A stretch of 64,000 nt of DNA from Desulfosporosinus sp. (GCA_003513495.1 DOPM01000019.1:39134-103133); one strand, 5' to 3'; positions 7,434-16,759 are shown, numbered from the stretch's first letter. Notes: generated from the sequence alone by a model not told the origin. Made by a program: numbers and translations.

Positions 7434-8702
7434 TTGGAGAATAAAGCCTATTCAAGAAACCACATTGGGATTGCTGTGCTTACTACTATTATTATTGGGA
7501 CGGTAATGTTCGCTGGGACATTTTTCTTCGTATCTCATAATCAAGATCTTAAAAAAGAACAGTTAGGAGAAATTGCCGCTAATGAGACCGATCCCGCTGT
7601 ATGGGGGAAGTTTTATCCGCTGCATTATCAGACATATCAAGAAAATCTTAACAATACAGAAAAGCCTTCGCATTTTGACACAAAACCTTATATGGAATCT
7701 CTTTATGCTGGCTTGGGTTATGCCAATGAATTTAACGAGCCAAGAGGGCATGTCTATACGTTAGATGATATTAGGGAAGTCGATCCTTCAAGATACAAGA
7801 CTGGTGCAGCCTGTAATACCTGCAAATCCTCACAGATTCCAGGATTGATCGAAAAGTATGGTGATCAGTATTATACAATGTCCTTTGATGAGATTAACTC
7901 TCAGTTAGAAGATCCCATTGCTTGTTTGAATTGCCATGACCCCAAAACCATGGAGCTAAAAATTACTCAGCCAGCCCTAATCCAAGCCTTTGAAAGACAA
8001 GGGAAAGATATTACTAAGGCTACACGACAGGAGATGCGTTCACTTGTGTGTGCACAATGTCACGTAACCTATTATTTTAAACCTCAGTCTAAAATCGTGA
8101 CGTTTCCTTGGGATAACGGAATCAAAGCAGATCAAATTTTATCCTATTTTGATGATGATAAGTTTTCCGAATGGAAACATCCCGATGCTGGTACAGGACT
8201 TGTAAAAGCACGACATGCAGAATATGAGATTTTCATGGGTAGTACGCATCAGACTGCTGGCCTAGCTTGTGCCGATTGTCATATGCCTTACGTCAAAATC
8301 GGTAATACAAAAGTTAGTTCCCATAATTGGACGAGTCCGTTGAAGACAATTGATGAAAGTTGCGCAGTCTGTCACAGAGAAGGCAGCGAATGGCTAACCG
8401 CAAGGGTTAAAGATACCCAGGAAAAAACCAAGGAAGTTCAGGATCTGGCTCGAAAAGCTATGGTAGAGGCAATTAATTCCTTGAAACTAGCTCGTGAGAC
8501 GAAGGGAGTTAATACCGAAATACTTGCCCAAGCTCAAGAAATGCATCGCAAGGGTCAGTGGTATTTAGACTATGTCATGGTTACTAATGGTTATGGCTTC
8601 CACAACCCTACAGAATCGTTGAACAATCTAGGTAAAGCCATAGATTATGCCCATCAGGCAAAGCAGCTTGCTCAGGATGCCGTTGTAAAATCAATTGAAT
8701 GA
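7434..8702 (+). CDS. nrfA: Cytochrome c nitrite reductase catalytic subunit NrfA
   Basis: Pentaheme ammonia-forming nitrite reductase acting outside the membrane. The 422-aa protein has an N-terminal signal anchor (VLTTIIIGTVMFAGTFF). The active-site heme motif is CNTCK, with Lys as the proximal ligand, and four CxxCH hemes follow (CLNCH, CAQCH, CADCH, CAVCH). Length and heme order are typical for NrfA. The TTG start is supported by AAGGAGGG 8 bases upstream. It partners with NrfH for dissimilatory nitrite reduction or nitrite detoxification. Confidence 0.95.
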   Translation: MENKAYSRNHIGIAVLTTIIIGTVMFAGTFFFVSHNQDLKKEQLGEIAANETDPAVWGKFYPLHYQTYQENLNNTEKPSHFDTKPYMESLYAGLGYANEFNEPRGHVYTLDDIREVDPSRYKTGAACNTCKSSQIPGLIEKYGDQYYTMSFDEINSQLEDPIACLNCHDPKTMELKITQPALIQAFERQGKDITKATRQEMRSLVCAQCHVTYYFKPQSKIVTFPWDNGIKADQILSYFDDDKFSEWKHPDAGTGLVKARHAEYEIFMGSTHQTAGLACADCHMPYVKIGNTKVSSHNWTSPLKTIDESCAVCHREGSEWLTARVKDTQEKTKEVQDLARKAMVEAINSLKLARETKGVNTEILAQAQEMHRKGQWYLDYVMVTNGYGFHNPTESLNNLGKAIDYAHQAKQLAQDAVVKSIE

Positions 8703-8753
8703 GTCTAGGAATGAAAGTTCGATTTAGAAATTAATTGTATGTTGCACGTTAAA

Positions 8754-8935
8754 TCCAATCCTCCGGGAATCATAATACGGTGAGCTGCGCCTTTGACTTC
8801 AGTCAATCTCGCTCCCAACTGCTGTGCAAAGCGCCGAGCGTCCACCACCGAGGCGCTTTCGTCGGCGTCACCGTGGATCATCGCTATCTCCGCTATCTCC
8901 GCCCTATCCGGCCGGCAGAGTTTGACTGTAACCTT
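8754..8935 (-). pseudogene. Decayed 3' fragment of the alpha/beta hydrolase gene (copy 2)
   Basis: About 180 bases match the C-terminal third of the hydrolase at 4374-5126 (ASVVDARRFAxQxGARLTEVKG). It contains a 9-base tandem duplication (CTATCTCCG twice near 8884-8902) and breaks off at both ends into unrelated sequence. It is closer in detail to the copy at 11992-12219 than to the intact gene, so these two fragments share a more recent ancestor. Confidence 0.8.
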
Positions 8936-9099
8936 GTGAACTTCTCCCACCTCCAAAATACTACCAACATTCCAAATGAACTATCACCAATCTCCGGCGG
9001 GATCTGCCCCCCGCTATCCCAACTGGTCAAACATCTAAATTCAATCCGTACGGGGTATGGTTTTTAATAAGGGCTCTCCCTCTTTAACTTTTCCGGACT
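8936..9099. other. Gap with no recognisable gene
   Basis: Sequence between the hydrolase fragment and the coat-gene terminator. On the minus strand there is an open stretch (SWDSGGQIPPEIGD) that I could not assign and that has no start signal. It is probably further debris. Confidence 0.3.
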
Positions 9100-9124
9100 A
9101 AAAAAAGAGGGATAAATCCCTCTT
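9100..9124 (-). terminator. Terminator of the coat-protein genes
   Basis: An 8-bp stem (AAGAGGGA/TCCCTCTT) is followed on the minus strand by a T run, 17 bases past the stop of the downstream coat gene. Confidence 0.75.
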
Positions 9125-9140
9125 CCCCAAAACGTATAAC

Positions 9141-9443
9141 TTACATAGATGATTCTAAATTTAAAGCTGTATCTGCATTTTGTAAGTCTATTTGGATTTG
9201 ACGTTGCATATTATATGCATTGTACCAACCCTTAGAACCCATATAGCTTGAAATGCGTTCATGATTCTTTATAGAATCATCTAACATACGTTTTAATAGA
9301 TCTCGGACTTCTGGAGTTGATGCTTCAGTTAGAGCGGTTGCGCAATCTTTAACGGCTGTTTTTGCCCCAATTAAAAAGTCAGAAGCAATAACTTGATCAG
9401 TTATTTTATTCATACCAGTAAGATTCTCGACTATGCTATTCAT
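9141..9443 (-). CDS. CotF-family spore coat protein
   Basis: A 100-aa helical protein of the coat F / ferritin-like type (DQVIASDFLIGAKTAVKD, LLKRMLDDSIKNHERISSYM, GWYNAY), a small spore-coat family of Bacillus and Clostridia. The start at ATG 9443 follows GGGAGGG; the frame is open further but only this start has a site. It follows the smaller coat-like gene by 13 bases. Confidence 0.75.
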   Translation of the reverse strand: MNSIVENLTGMNKITDQVIASDFLIGAKTAVKDCATALTEASTPEVRDLLKRMLDDSIKNHERISSYMGSKGWYNAYNMQRQIQIDLQNADTALNLESSM

Positions 9444-9456
9444 ATTAGCACCCTCC

Positions 9457-9666
9457 CTATTGTAATGTAGTAACACCCGATAAGATTTGTTTTAACTCTT
9501 GAATATGAGCTTTACTAGTTTCAACGTCATCCCGTAAGATAGAGGTTAGTTCACTGTCAGAAACAAGAGCCTGAAACGTCGTTGACTTTGTGCAGCAAAC
9601 ATTCTTAAAGCTAAGGATCTCGTGTAAATCAAGGGTTTCGTGGGCAGCTAGTCTTTGATTTTCCAT
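9457..9666 (-). CDS. Small spore coat protein, CotF/YraF-like partner
   Basis: A 69-aa protein beginning MENQRLAAHETLDLHEILSFKN, the typical opening of CotF-like N-terminal partners, followed by a helical segment (DVETSKAHIQELKQIL). The start at ATG 9666 is set by GGAGG 10 bases before it. It ends in TAG; reading through would add only four residues. Its product probably acts with the next gene in the spore coat. Confidence 0.65.
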   Translation of the reverse strand: MENQRLAAHETLDLHEILSFKNVCCTKSTTFQALVSDSELTSILRDDVETSKAHIQELKQILSGVTTLQ

Positions 9667-9758
9667 TTGTTTTTGCCTCCTAGTCGAATTTTTCACTACC
9701 TTAATATTCACTTCGAACGATTATCTTATTCCGTTTTTTTAATAGAAAAGGCCCTAAT

Positions 9759-10709
9759 CTAATGATGTAAACCCTCCTTGGAATGTTTATTTTGCTTATC
9801 AGATTCTAATCTGTCTTCGAGTCTATCGATAATAGAGAGAAACTTTCCTGCCTCTCTTGTTACATGAGATGCAAGTTGGGGATTAATAATGCTTTTAATT
9901 TGGGACATTTGAACCAACTTTGTTGCCTGTTCTTTAAAGGATCTTAGATGCAGGGTTGAACCTTTAAATACTGTTAGGTGAGTTCGTAGTATTTTATCCG
10001 ACCTTGGTTCAAAGTGAATACTTTTTGCTTGACTTAATAGAACATCAAACTCCTGACCAAACGCAGCTGCCTGGCGAATGAGTTCTTTTTCAGTAGGATC
10101 AAGCAGGTGAGCCATAAACCTGGCGTGATCAGACATAATCTCTAAGAAGAAAATGTTTTCCTTAACAATATCGTCGTCAACTGGTCGTTCGTTTCGGCTG
10201 TTGATTCGTTCAAGTGTCTTCAAAAAGTACATTGCTTCCCTTCTTACGTGATCAAGTAATAAAGGGAAGTTAAACCCACGGACAATTCCGACTAGAGCAT
10301 CGTCTAGAACCTTTTGTTTATACATAATAATCTTTCTTGTTAGATCCAGACTATCCTCATTTAACTTTTGAACTTCTCTTGGATTTGAAGGAGTCTCAAA
10401 GGATCTTTCTAATTGTTTTTCAAAGGCTTCCTCGAAATGCAATGCTTGACTTATTAGTTCCTGAGCATCCGGTGGAAATCCATTTCTTAAAAACATTGCA
10501 TGTTCCATCATGATACGTAACCAAAATTGATTTTCCTCAAGGGATCTTTCTACAAACTCGGAATCGCTTAAGGGAATAACTTCTTGGTTTGTCCTCCAGA
10601 CTGAGGAATTAATGGTAGATTCAGCATTAACTTCTTTAGTCATTGATCCAACATCCCATTCATCCAAATCTACTCCCCGTAGAAAATGAGATACAACAAA
10701 TCTGCTCAT
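9759..10709 (-). CDS. DUF2935 protein (tandem ferritin-like repeats)
   Basis: A 316-aa all-helical protein with two copies of the DUF2935 unit: EENQFWLRIMMEHAMFLR (about 55-75) and KENIFFLEIMSDHARFMAH (about 180-200). Conserved Glu and His in each copy suggest a metal-binding ferritin-like bundle. The family is common in spore formers and its biochemical role is unknown to me. It is paralogous to the next gene upstream, which starts only 44 bases away, so the pair arose by tandem duplication. Confidence 0.75.
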   Translation of the reverse strand: MSRFVVSHFLRGVDLDEWDVGSMTKEVNAESTINSSVWRTNQEVIPLSDSEFVERSLEENQFWLRIMMEHAMFLRNGFPPDAQELISQALHFEEAFEKQLERSFETPSNPREVQKLNEDSLDLTRKIIMYKQKVLDDALVGIVRGFNFPLLLDHVRREAMYFLKTLERINSRNERPVDDDIVKENIFFLEIMSDHARFMAHLLDPTEKELIRQAAAFGQEFDVLLSQAKSIHFEPRSDKILRTHLTVFKGSTLHLRSFKEQATKLVQMSQIKSIINPQLASHVTREAGKFLSIIDRLEDRLESDKQNKHSKEGLHH

Positions 10710-10753
10710 CCTGCATCGCTCCTTAGCCCATATTATAAACTCTAAAAAACTAT

Positions 10754-11707
10754 TTAGTGCTGTTGTTTTACACGTGCTTCAAGTCTATCTAGAACCGAAA
10801 GATATTTTGCTGCCTCTCTTGTTACATGGCCTAACAGGTTTGGGTCCATAACACCACGGATTTCCCCGGTCCCTGCCAGTCTACTTACTTCAACTAAAAA
10901 ATCATGAAGTGTAATAGTTGCGCCTCGGAATATTGTTAAGTGGGATAAAATTGCAGTCTTAGTCGGAGGTTCGATCTCAATATTACGTGCTTGGAGAGTG
11001 AGCAATTTGAATTTCGTAGTAAAAAGCCTTGCTAATTCGATTAACTCGTCTTCATTCATATCCAAAAAATGCGATAAGAAGGCGCCATGCTCTGCCATAA
11101 TCTTTAGGAAAAATTCATTTTCCTCAATGATATCTTCACGCAACGGCCGTTCGATTCGCTTGTTAAGTCGTTGAAGTGTTTTAATGACATATAAAGGTTC
11201 TCTTCTAATGTGTTCAGCCTCCATGGTCCAAAAAAGCCCACGATATTTGCCTTCAACATTGTCCTTAAAGACTTTCTCTTTGAACTCTGCGGCTTCGTAT
11301 AAGAGATTTATACTTTCCTCATTTAATTTCTTAACCGCCTTAAATTCTTTAGCCGTTTCATGTAGGGCCTTATGTAACTGTTTTTCAAAGGACTTTTGGA
11401 AGTCCTCTGATTTCTTAATATACTTGGTAGCTTCATTAGGCAGAGGAATTCTTAAAGCAAAAGCATGCTCCATCATAATGCGCATCCAAAACTGATTTTC
11501 CTTAAGTGATCTTTCTATGAACTCCTGTTCACTTATAATATTTCCACCTGATAACTTAAGAAAAAGGTTATCTTGTGCAGGTTCAACTTCCCGTTCGGGT
11601 AGATTTGCAATAGTTTTATTACCATCTTTAATCAATTGTTTTATAGACTCATACCCTAACTCGGATCCTGGTTTATCTCTATTCTCTTCGTTGTTTACGG
11701 CTTCCAT
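10754..11707 (-). CDS. DUF2935 protein, paralogue
   Basis: A 317-aa protein with the same architecture as its neighbour: KENQFWMRIMMEHAFALR and EENEFFLKIMAEHGAFLSHF. It ends with the shared GHVTREAxKxLSxxDRLE segment. It is the first gene of the run that continues into the second DUF2935 gene and two coat genes, so the whole block probably serves the spore. No direct evidence of forespore or mother-cell control was found. Confidence 0.75.
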   Translation of the reverse strand: MEAVNNEENRDKPGSELGYESIKQLIKDGNKTIANLPEREVEPAQDNLFLKLSGGNIISEQEFIERSLKENQFWMRIMMEHAFALRIPLPNEATKYIKKSEDFQKSFEKQLHKALHETAKEFKAVKKLNEESINLLYEAAEFKEKVFKDNVEGKYRGLFWTMEAEHIRREPLYVIKTLQRLNKRIERPLREDIIEENEFFLKIMAEHGAFLSHFLDMNEDELIELARLFTTKFKLLTLQARNIEIEPPTKTAILSHLTIFRGATITLHDFLVEVSRLAGTGEIRGVMDPNLLGHVTREAAKYLSVLDRLEARVKQQH

Positions 11708-11820
11708 ACGATATCACTCCTTACAAATCGAACTTTATGGGTATCTTGTGTTATTTAAGAGGTTTTATGTGTATGGGTATTGATGATAGACAAAAGCACC
11801 TGGTCCATATTAAAGTAAAC

Positions 11821-11866
11821 GGCCTATCCCCAAAATCTTATGCGCGTAAGATTTTGGGGATAGGCC
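11821..11866. repeat. Long perfect inverted repeat without T tract
   Basis: Two 20-base arms (GGCCTATCCCCAAAATCTTA and its exact complement) around a 6-base TGCGCG loop. No run of T follows on either strand, so it is not an ordinary terminator. It stands between the DUF2935 genes and the hydrolase fragment. Confidence 0.85.
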
Positions 11867-11991
11867 TGAGCTTATATGGGGTCAGGTTGTTCGTCAGATG
11901 ACCTGGTAAAAACCATACTCTTGGATTTCCCTCGAGAATGATTACCTTATCACTGCAAAACTTGTCTCATCATCTACAATGAGCATTTCTG

Positions 11992-12219
11992 ATTACCTGC
12001 TCCAATCCGCCTGGAATCAAAATACGGTGAGCTGCGCCTTTGACTTCAGTCAATCTCGCTCCCAACTGCTGTGCAAAGCGCCGAGCGTCCACCACCGAGG
12101 CGCTTTCGTCGGCGTCACCGTGGATCATCGCTATCTCCGCCCTATCCGGCCGGCAGAGTTTGAATACATCATGCGGCCTCTAGGTCGTCGTAAAATTCCC
12201 GGGTGAACTTCAGAGGGCG
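11992..12219 (-). pseudogene. Decayed 3' fragment of the alpha/beta hydrolase gene (copy 3)
   Basis: About 228 bases match the 3' part of the intact hydrolase gene, running from near its stop codon back to LKFTREFYDDLEA. A single inserted base (CGGCC where the intact gene has CGCC, near 12177) breaks the frame. Both edges stop abruptly. Confidence 0.8.
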
Positions 12220-12317
12220 AGTATTATTAAAGTTACTCAATGATATATCTCATTTTTCCTGACATTTTAATTCATCGTCTGAGGAAGTTGTTACAGCGTT
12301 GTGAATTTTAACTATAC

Positions 12318-12348
12318 AAATAAGAGGCCAAAACTTGGCCTCTTATTT
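12318..12348. terminator. Bidirectional-looking terminator
   Basis: Fourteen-base arms (AAATAAGAGGCCAA and complement) around 3 bases, with A and T at the outer ends. No gene ends directly at it. The 250 bases that follow to 12605 contain no gene I can support. Confidence 0.6.
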
Positions 12349-12605
12349 GTTCCTGACTGATCCGTCCGGAAAACTTGAAGAAATAACAGGATTTGCCTAT
12401 TGTTTAGAGATTTCTCTTTGTTCTTAGCATAAAATATTTTTCGTTCAATTTAATGAATCCTGCTGCTGCTTGACCTTGAATTAGAAAGGCTAGGGAGACC
12501 ATCATTATAATAATATACTTTCCTTGATGAATGGTTATTTTTTGCCTCTATACAGCTAAGTTGGTTTAATGAACGGAACGGAGATATAAACGAGAATTTA
12601 AACTA

Positions 12606-13016
12606 TCATAAACCTTTCGTTTCGTCATACAAATAATCAACCACCGGATCAAGTGGGTCTATGTCGTCATCCTTCACTTTATAATTTAACGTTTTCCCAA
12701 CAAGACCTGAGAGAAATAGAACTATTTTTTTATTTATATCGTTAAAGAACTGGGGAATATCGTGTTCTACAACTTGAATGATTCCTTCAGAATTGATTTT
12801 TAACTTACAAAGCAAATCTGCTGCATCCCATTTATCTTCATTATAGTAGTCCTTAAGGACAAAGGTCATGACTCCATCCTCTTCGAACATTTCAGAATCC
12901 ACATAGCCTTCCACAGGCATAACTTCTTTCAGCATCTTCTTTAATTCATCGAGTTCAATCGTTAACTCTTCAAAGTAACTATCTATAACTTTTTGGATAA
13001 AACTATTTTCTGTCAT
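12606..13016 (-). CDS. Hypothetical acidic protein
   Basis: A 136-aa soluble acidic protein (MTENSFIQKVIDSYFEELT, ending DPVVDYLYDETKGL). No family recognised. The start at ATG 13016 follows GAGGAG; the frame is open to 13064. No signal peptide or membrane segment is seen. It stands alone between a terminator-rich gap and the hypD gene. Confidence 0.6.
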   Translation of the reverse strand: MTENSFIQKVIDSYFEELTIELDELKKMLKEVMPVEGYVDSEMFEEDGVMTFVLKDYYNEDKWDAADLLCKLKINSEGIIQVVEHDIPQFFNDINKKIVLFLSGLVGKTLNYKVKDDDIDPLDPVVDYLYDETKGL

Positions 13017-13204
13017 ATTAATCTCCTCTTTAGACACCTTTATGTTTACTAACATTATAGGCATTCATTAAAAATGCTATACATGTAAACCCCATAATAA
13101 TGACAATAATATCCCAACAATGGGGCAAAAAGGCCAAAGAGCAGTTTCAGCGTCCGCTATACGCCTTTGATACCAGAAAAGTCCTCCAGATCAGTCCTTT
13201 TCTA

Positions 13205-15595
13205 TCAAAACTCCTGTTGTTCAGTACGGAGAATAATCTCATTCTGCAGCTCTTCGGTGAGGTTATTGAAGTAATCACTGTAACCTGCCACACGGATGAT
13301 GAGGTCATTATAATTCTCTGGATGATGCTGGGCATCCCGAAGCATATTGCTGTCCACAACATTAAACTGAATGTGATGGCCGTCCATACGGAAGTAAGCT
13401 CTAATCAGATCCTTCAGGCATTCCAGACCTCTTTCCCCTTCTAGGACCGCGGGGGTGAATTTTTGGTTGAGCAGCGCGCCGCCGGTTCGGAGCTGGTCCA
13501 GCTTAGCAGCCGACTTTATAACCGCGGTGGGGCCGCATTTGTCTGCGCCCTGCACCGGAGAGATGCCTTCGGAAAGGGCCACACCGGCTTTACGGCCGTC
13601 TGGAGTGGCACCGATAACTGATCCGAAATATACGTGGCAAGTCGTGGGCAGCATTTCCACCCGATACTGACCACCGATGGGGGTTGGTCTTCCATTGACC
13701 AGACTGTAGATGATCTCGAAAACATCCATGATGATGCTGTCTGCCTGGTCGTCGTCGTTGCCGTATTTGGGGGTCTTGTTCAGGAAGATCTGGCGTTCTT
13801 TTTCGAAACCTTCAAAGTCTGAGTCCAGGACGTCCAGCAACTTATCCATGTTCAATGTCCGATCATCAAAAATGTGCTTCTTGATGGAACTTAGGCAGTC
13901 AGTAATTGAGCCCAGGCCCACAAACTGAATGTAGCGGCTATTGTAGCGAGCACCGCCGGCATTATAGTCCTTGCCCTTGGTGATGCAGTCTTCAGTGATA
14001 ACACTCATGAAGGGTGAAGGCATATATTCGGCATATAGTTTTTCGATAACATTGTTACCGCGGATATCGACTTCGATGAAGTAGGCAGTCTGTTTCCTAA
14101 AGGCTTCCATAAGGTCATCTATGCTTTGGAAATTTCGTGGATCCCCTGTCTCCAGACCAATCTTTTTGCCGGTACGGGGATCAAGGCCATTGTGCAAGGT
14201 AATCTCCAGTACCTTCACCATATTAAAGTAACCAGTAAGAATGTAGGCTTCCTTCCCAAAAGCACCTACCTCCACACAGCCGGAGGTTCCCCCTTTGCGG
14301 GCGTCTTCCAAGCTCTTGCCCTGGCGAAGAAGTTCCTTTACCACTGCGTCATGATTGAACACAGATGGGAAGCCCATGCCCTCGCGAATGACCCTGCAGG
14401 CTTCAAGGACAAATTTGTCAGGATTCCTTTTACTGATCTGTACGTTGGTGGAGGGTTGCAGGATACGCATATCCTCGATCACGTCCAGCAGGAGATAGGA
14501 GACATCGGACACACCGTCGGTACCATCGGCTTTCATTCCGCCGATATTGATGTTGCAAAAATCGGTGTATGTGGCGCTTTCCTTCAGGGTTATACCAACC
14601 TTAGGCGGAGCAGGCTGGTTGTTGAATTTTACCCAAAAACTTTCAAGCAGCTCCAGGGCACTTTCCCTTGAGAGAGTACCGGCTGCCATCTCTTTCTGAT
14701 AAAAGGGATTAAGATGCTGGTCTAGATGGCCTGGGCTGAAAGAATCCCAGGTGTTCAGTTCTGTAATTACGCCCAGATGAACGAACCAGTACATCTGTAA
14801 TGCTTCATGAAAGGTACGGGGCGCGTGGGCCGGAACCCATTCGCAGTTCTCTGCGATCCGGATCAGCTCTGCTTTCCGTTTCTCATCTTGGCATTCGGCA
14901 GCTATTTCACGGGCCCTCTTCGCATAGCGCTCGGCAAAGATCATAAGGGCGTCGCAGGCAATGTCCATGGCTTTCAGTTCTTCTTGCTTATCGTAGGCTT
15001 CAAAGTCGTTGACAAAGTCCAGTTGATCAAGTTGTTCCTTGATCTCGGCTTTGAAATCCAGCATTCCTTTGTGATAAATTTTGTCGTCACAAACGGTGTG
15101 GCCGGGGGAACGCTGTTCCATGAATTCGGTGAAGATACCAGCTTCATAGCAATCATGCCATTCTTGGGTCATCTGATCCATAATCAGGTCACGAATGGCT
15201 TTCCCCTTCCAGAAGGGGATAATAGTCTCTTCTTGAATCTTCTTGATCTCGTCACTGACCTTAAAAAATATTTTTTCGCGTTGATCCATGATCTCAAGAT
15301 CTTCAACACTATGGCAGCACAATTCGGGATATGTGGGCGAAGACTGGGGTTTAGGGCCGCGTTCGCCCACGATTAATTCCCCATCTAGAATGACTACGGT
15401 CTTGTTCTCGCAAAGATGTTTAAAGGACAGTGCCCGAAGCACTGGAATGGAGACCTTACCCTGATAGTTCTGATATGCTTCCGTCATTAAAACGGCACGC
15501 TCGATGGAGATGCTTGGCACGGTACTGACGCTCTCTTGACGTAGTTTTTGAATACGTTTATTCATGCCTAGAACCTTCATGTTTTCGGTAGTCAT
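13205..15595 (-). CDS. hypD: Trans-4-hydroxy-L-proline dehydratase (glycyl radical enzyme)
   Basis: A 796-aa pyruvate-formate-lyase-like enzyme. The thiyl Cys is C440 in GTSGCVEVGAFG, with E442 beside it, and the glycyl radical is G771 in RVAGYSDYF near the C-terminus. D284, S340, D345, F346 and Y456 also sit at a constant offset of six from the active-site residues I recall for Clostridioides difficile HypD, which dehydrates trans-4-hydroxyproline to pyrroline-5-carboxylate. That makes this assignment better than choline lyase or glycerol dehydratase. The activase gene lies 5 bases upstream. A pyrroline-5-carboxylate reductase, a frequent neighbour, is not here. ATG follows GGAGG. Confidence 0.8.
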   Translation of the reverse strand: MTTENMKVLGMNKRIQKLRQESVSTVPSISIERAVLMTEAYQNYQGKVSIPVLRALSFKHLCENKTVVILDGELIVGERGPKPQSSPTYPELCCHSVEDLEIMDQREKIFFKVSDEIKKIQEETIIPFWKGKAIRDLIMDQMTQEWHDCYEAGIFTEFMEQRSPGHTVCDDKIYHKGMLDFKAEIKEQLDQLDFVNDFEAYDKQEELKAMDIACDALMIFAERYAKRAREIAAECQDEKRKAELIRIAENCEWVPAHAPRTFHEALQMYWFVHLGVITELNTWDSFSPGHLDQHLNPFYQKEMAAGTLSRESALELLESFWVKFNNQPAPPKVGITLKESATYTDFCNINIGGMKADGTDGVSDVSYLLLDVIEDMRILQPSTNVQISKRNPDKFVLEACRVIREGMGFPSVFNHDAVVKELLRQGKSLEDARKGGTSGCVEVGAFGKEAYILTGYFNMVKVLEITLHNGLDPRTGKKIGLETGDPRNFQSIDDLMEAFRKQTAYFIEVDIRGNNVIEKLYAEYMPSPFMSVITEDCITKGKDYNAGGARYNSRYIQFVGLGSITDCLSSIKKHIFDDRTLNMDKLLDVLDSDFEGFEKERQIFLNKTPKYGNDDDQADSIIMDVFEIIYSLVNGRPTPIGGQYRVEMLPTTCHVYFGSVIGATPDGRKAGVALSEGISPVQGADKCGPTAVIKSAAKLDQLRTGGALLNQKFTPAVLEGERGLECLKDLIRAYFRMDGHHIQFNVVDSNMLRDAQHHPENYNDLIIRVAGYSDYFNNLTEELQNEIILRTEQQEF

Positions 15596-15600
15596 TATAT

Positions 15601-16503
15601 CTAACCTCCTATATGAACATTCAAGCCCTGTTGCGACAGGATTGCAGCCAGTTCCTGCATATGCTCTGCCGTAGGCTCATTAATGTGCGAAATAATATAG
15701 GGCAAATGTAAACGATGATATTTGGCCTCTGCCATTTTATGATAAGGGAGCAAATATATTTCTTTTAAACCAAGATCCCGCATTAGAACACTAAGGCTTT
15801 GAATAAATTCAGGCGAATCGTTAACAGTGGGCACTAAGGGTACACGAATCCAGACCTGAGCTCCTTTCTCCACAATGTGACGCAAATTGAGCAGAATGGG
15901 CTCAATCGGTGCCTTTATGTACGTTTGGTGTACGTCATCCTCCAAATGTTTGATATCGTACAGAAAGAGATCCACATAAGGCAGCACGGCGTCAAAGACG
16001 CTCTTCGACACAAAGCCGCTGGTATCGATGGTGGTATGATAGCCCTGTTCCTTGCACCGTTTCAGGAATTCCACCGCAAACCCCTTGTGGCTTAAGGGTT
16101 CACCACCGCTTAGTGTCACCCCGCCGCGACTCTGCTCATAGAAGACCGCGTCTTTATCCACCTCTGTCAGAACCTGTTCTACAGTCATTTCCTTTCCCAA
16201 AATTTCCAGAGCAAGAGTAGGGCAAGCGATAGCACATTGGTTGCAATAGTTACAATGTTTAGTATTAATGACGATACCCTGTTCTGCAGCTTCCAGTGCC
16301 TTATGGGGGCAGACCTCAACGCAAGACTTGCAGCCTAGGCATTTCTCGTGGTGCCATACAATCTCTGGCTGAAAAGCCTGAGTTTCAGGGTTATGACACC
16401 ATGGGCAATGCAGTGGGCAGCCCTTTAAAAAAACCGTGCTGCGAATACCCGGGCCGTCGTGGATGGAATACTTCTGGATGTTGCTGACCAGCGCAGTTGT
16501 CAA
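15601..16503 (-). CDS. hypE: Glycyl radical enzyme activase (HypE-type radical SAM)
   Basis: A radical SAM enzyme that installs the glycyl radical on HypD. CPLHCPWCHN carries the CxxxCxxC site for the SAM-binding [4Fe-4S] cluster. A ferredoxin-like insert supplies two more clusters (CLGCKSCVEVCP and CNYCNQCAIACP). GGVTLSGGEPL is the SAM-binding GGE motif. I start at TTG 16503 because AGGAGG lies 7 bases upstream; the frame is open to 16533 but has no better site. Length is then 300 aa. The gene is translationally close to hypD. Confidence 0.85.
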   Translation of the reverse strand: MTTALVSNIQKYSIHDGPGIRSTVFLKGCPLHCPWCHNPETQAFQPEIVWHHEKCLGCKSCVEVCPHKALEAAEQGIVINTKHCNYCNQCAIACPTLALEILGKEMTVEQVLTEVDKDAVFYEQSRGGVTLSGGEPLSHKGFAVEFLKRCKEQGYHTTIDTSGFVSKSVFDAVLPYVDLFLYDIKHLEDDVHQTYIKAPIEPILLNLRHIVEKGAQVWIRVPLVPTVNDSPEFIQSLSVLMRDLGLKEIYLLPYHKMAEAKYHRLHLPYIISHINEPTAEHMQELAAILSQQGLNVHIGG

Positions 16504-16759
16504 GGTAATACCTCCTAAATCAACGTTCACCATAGCGAGAATATGGTTCTTTTCTATTTATGTATAATTCTTTACGATTAAAAAATATCCTGCAAAAATA
16601 GTTAATTTTCCTGATTCATCCGAACTCCATTTGGACACACAAAGCAACGGTTAATGAAAGCAAAACAAGGCGGTAACAGAAGGAAACGAAGTATATATTC
16701 TACATAAAAAGGAAACGAATATCCATTAAGAGATAAATTTGACTTTAAAGGTGAAAATA

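Noticed and set aside
9457..9459. TAG stop of the small coat gene as a pyrrolysine codon
   Set aside because: Reading through adds only four residues before TAA, and the protein already has family length.
12365..12545. Small minus-strand frame of about 33 codons (MMVSLAFLIQG...)
   Set aside because: Ribosome site is too far from the ATG and no family is recognised; not called.
14126..15376. Long plus-strand frames (181 and 189 codons) opposite hypD
   Set aside because: They are antisense shadows of a well-supported glycyl radical enzyme.
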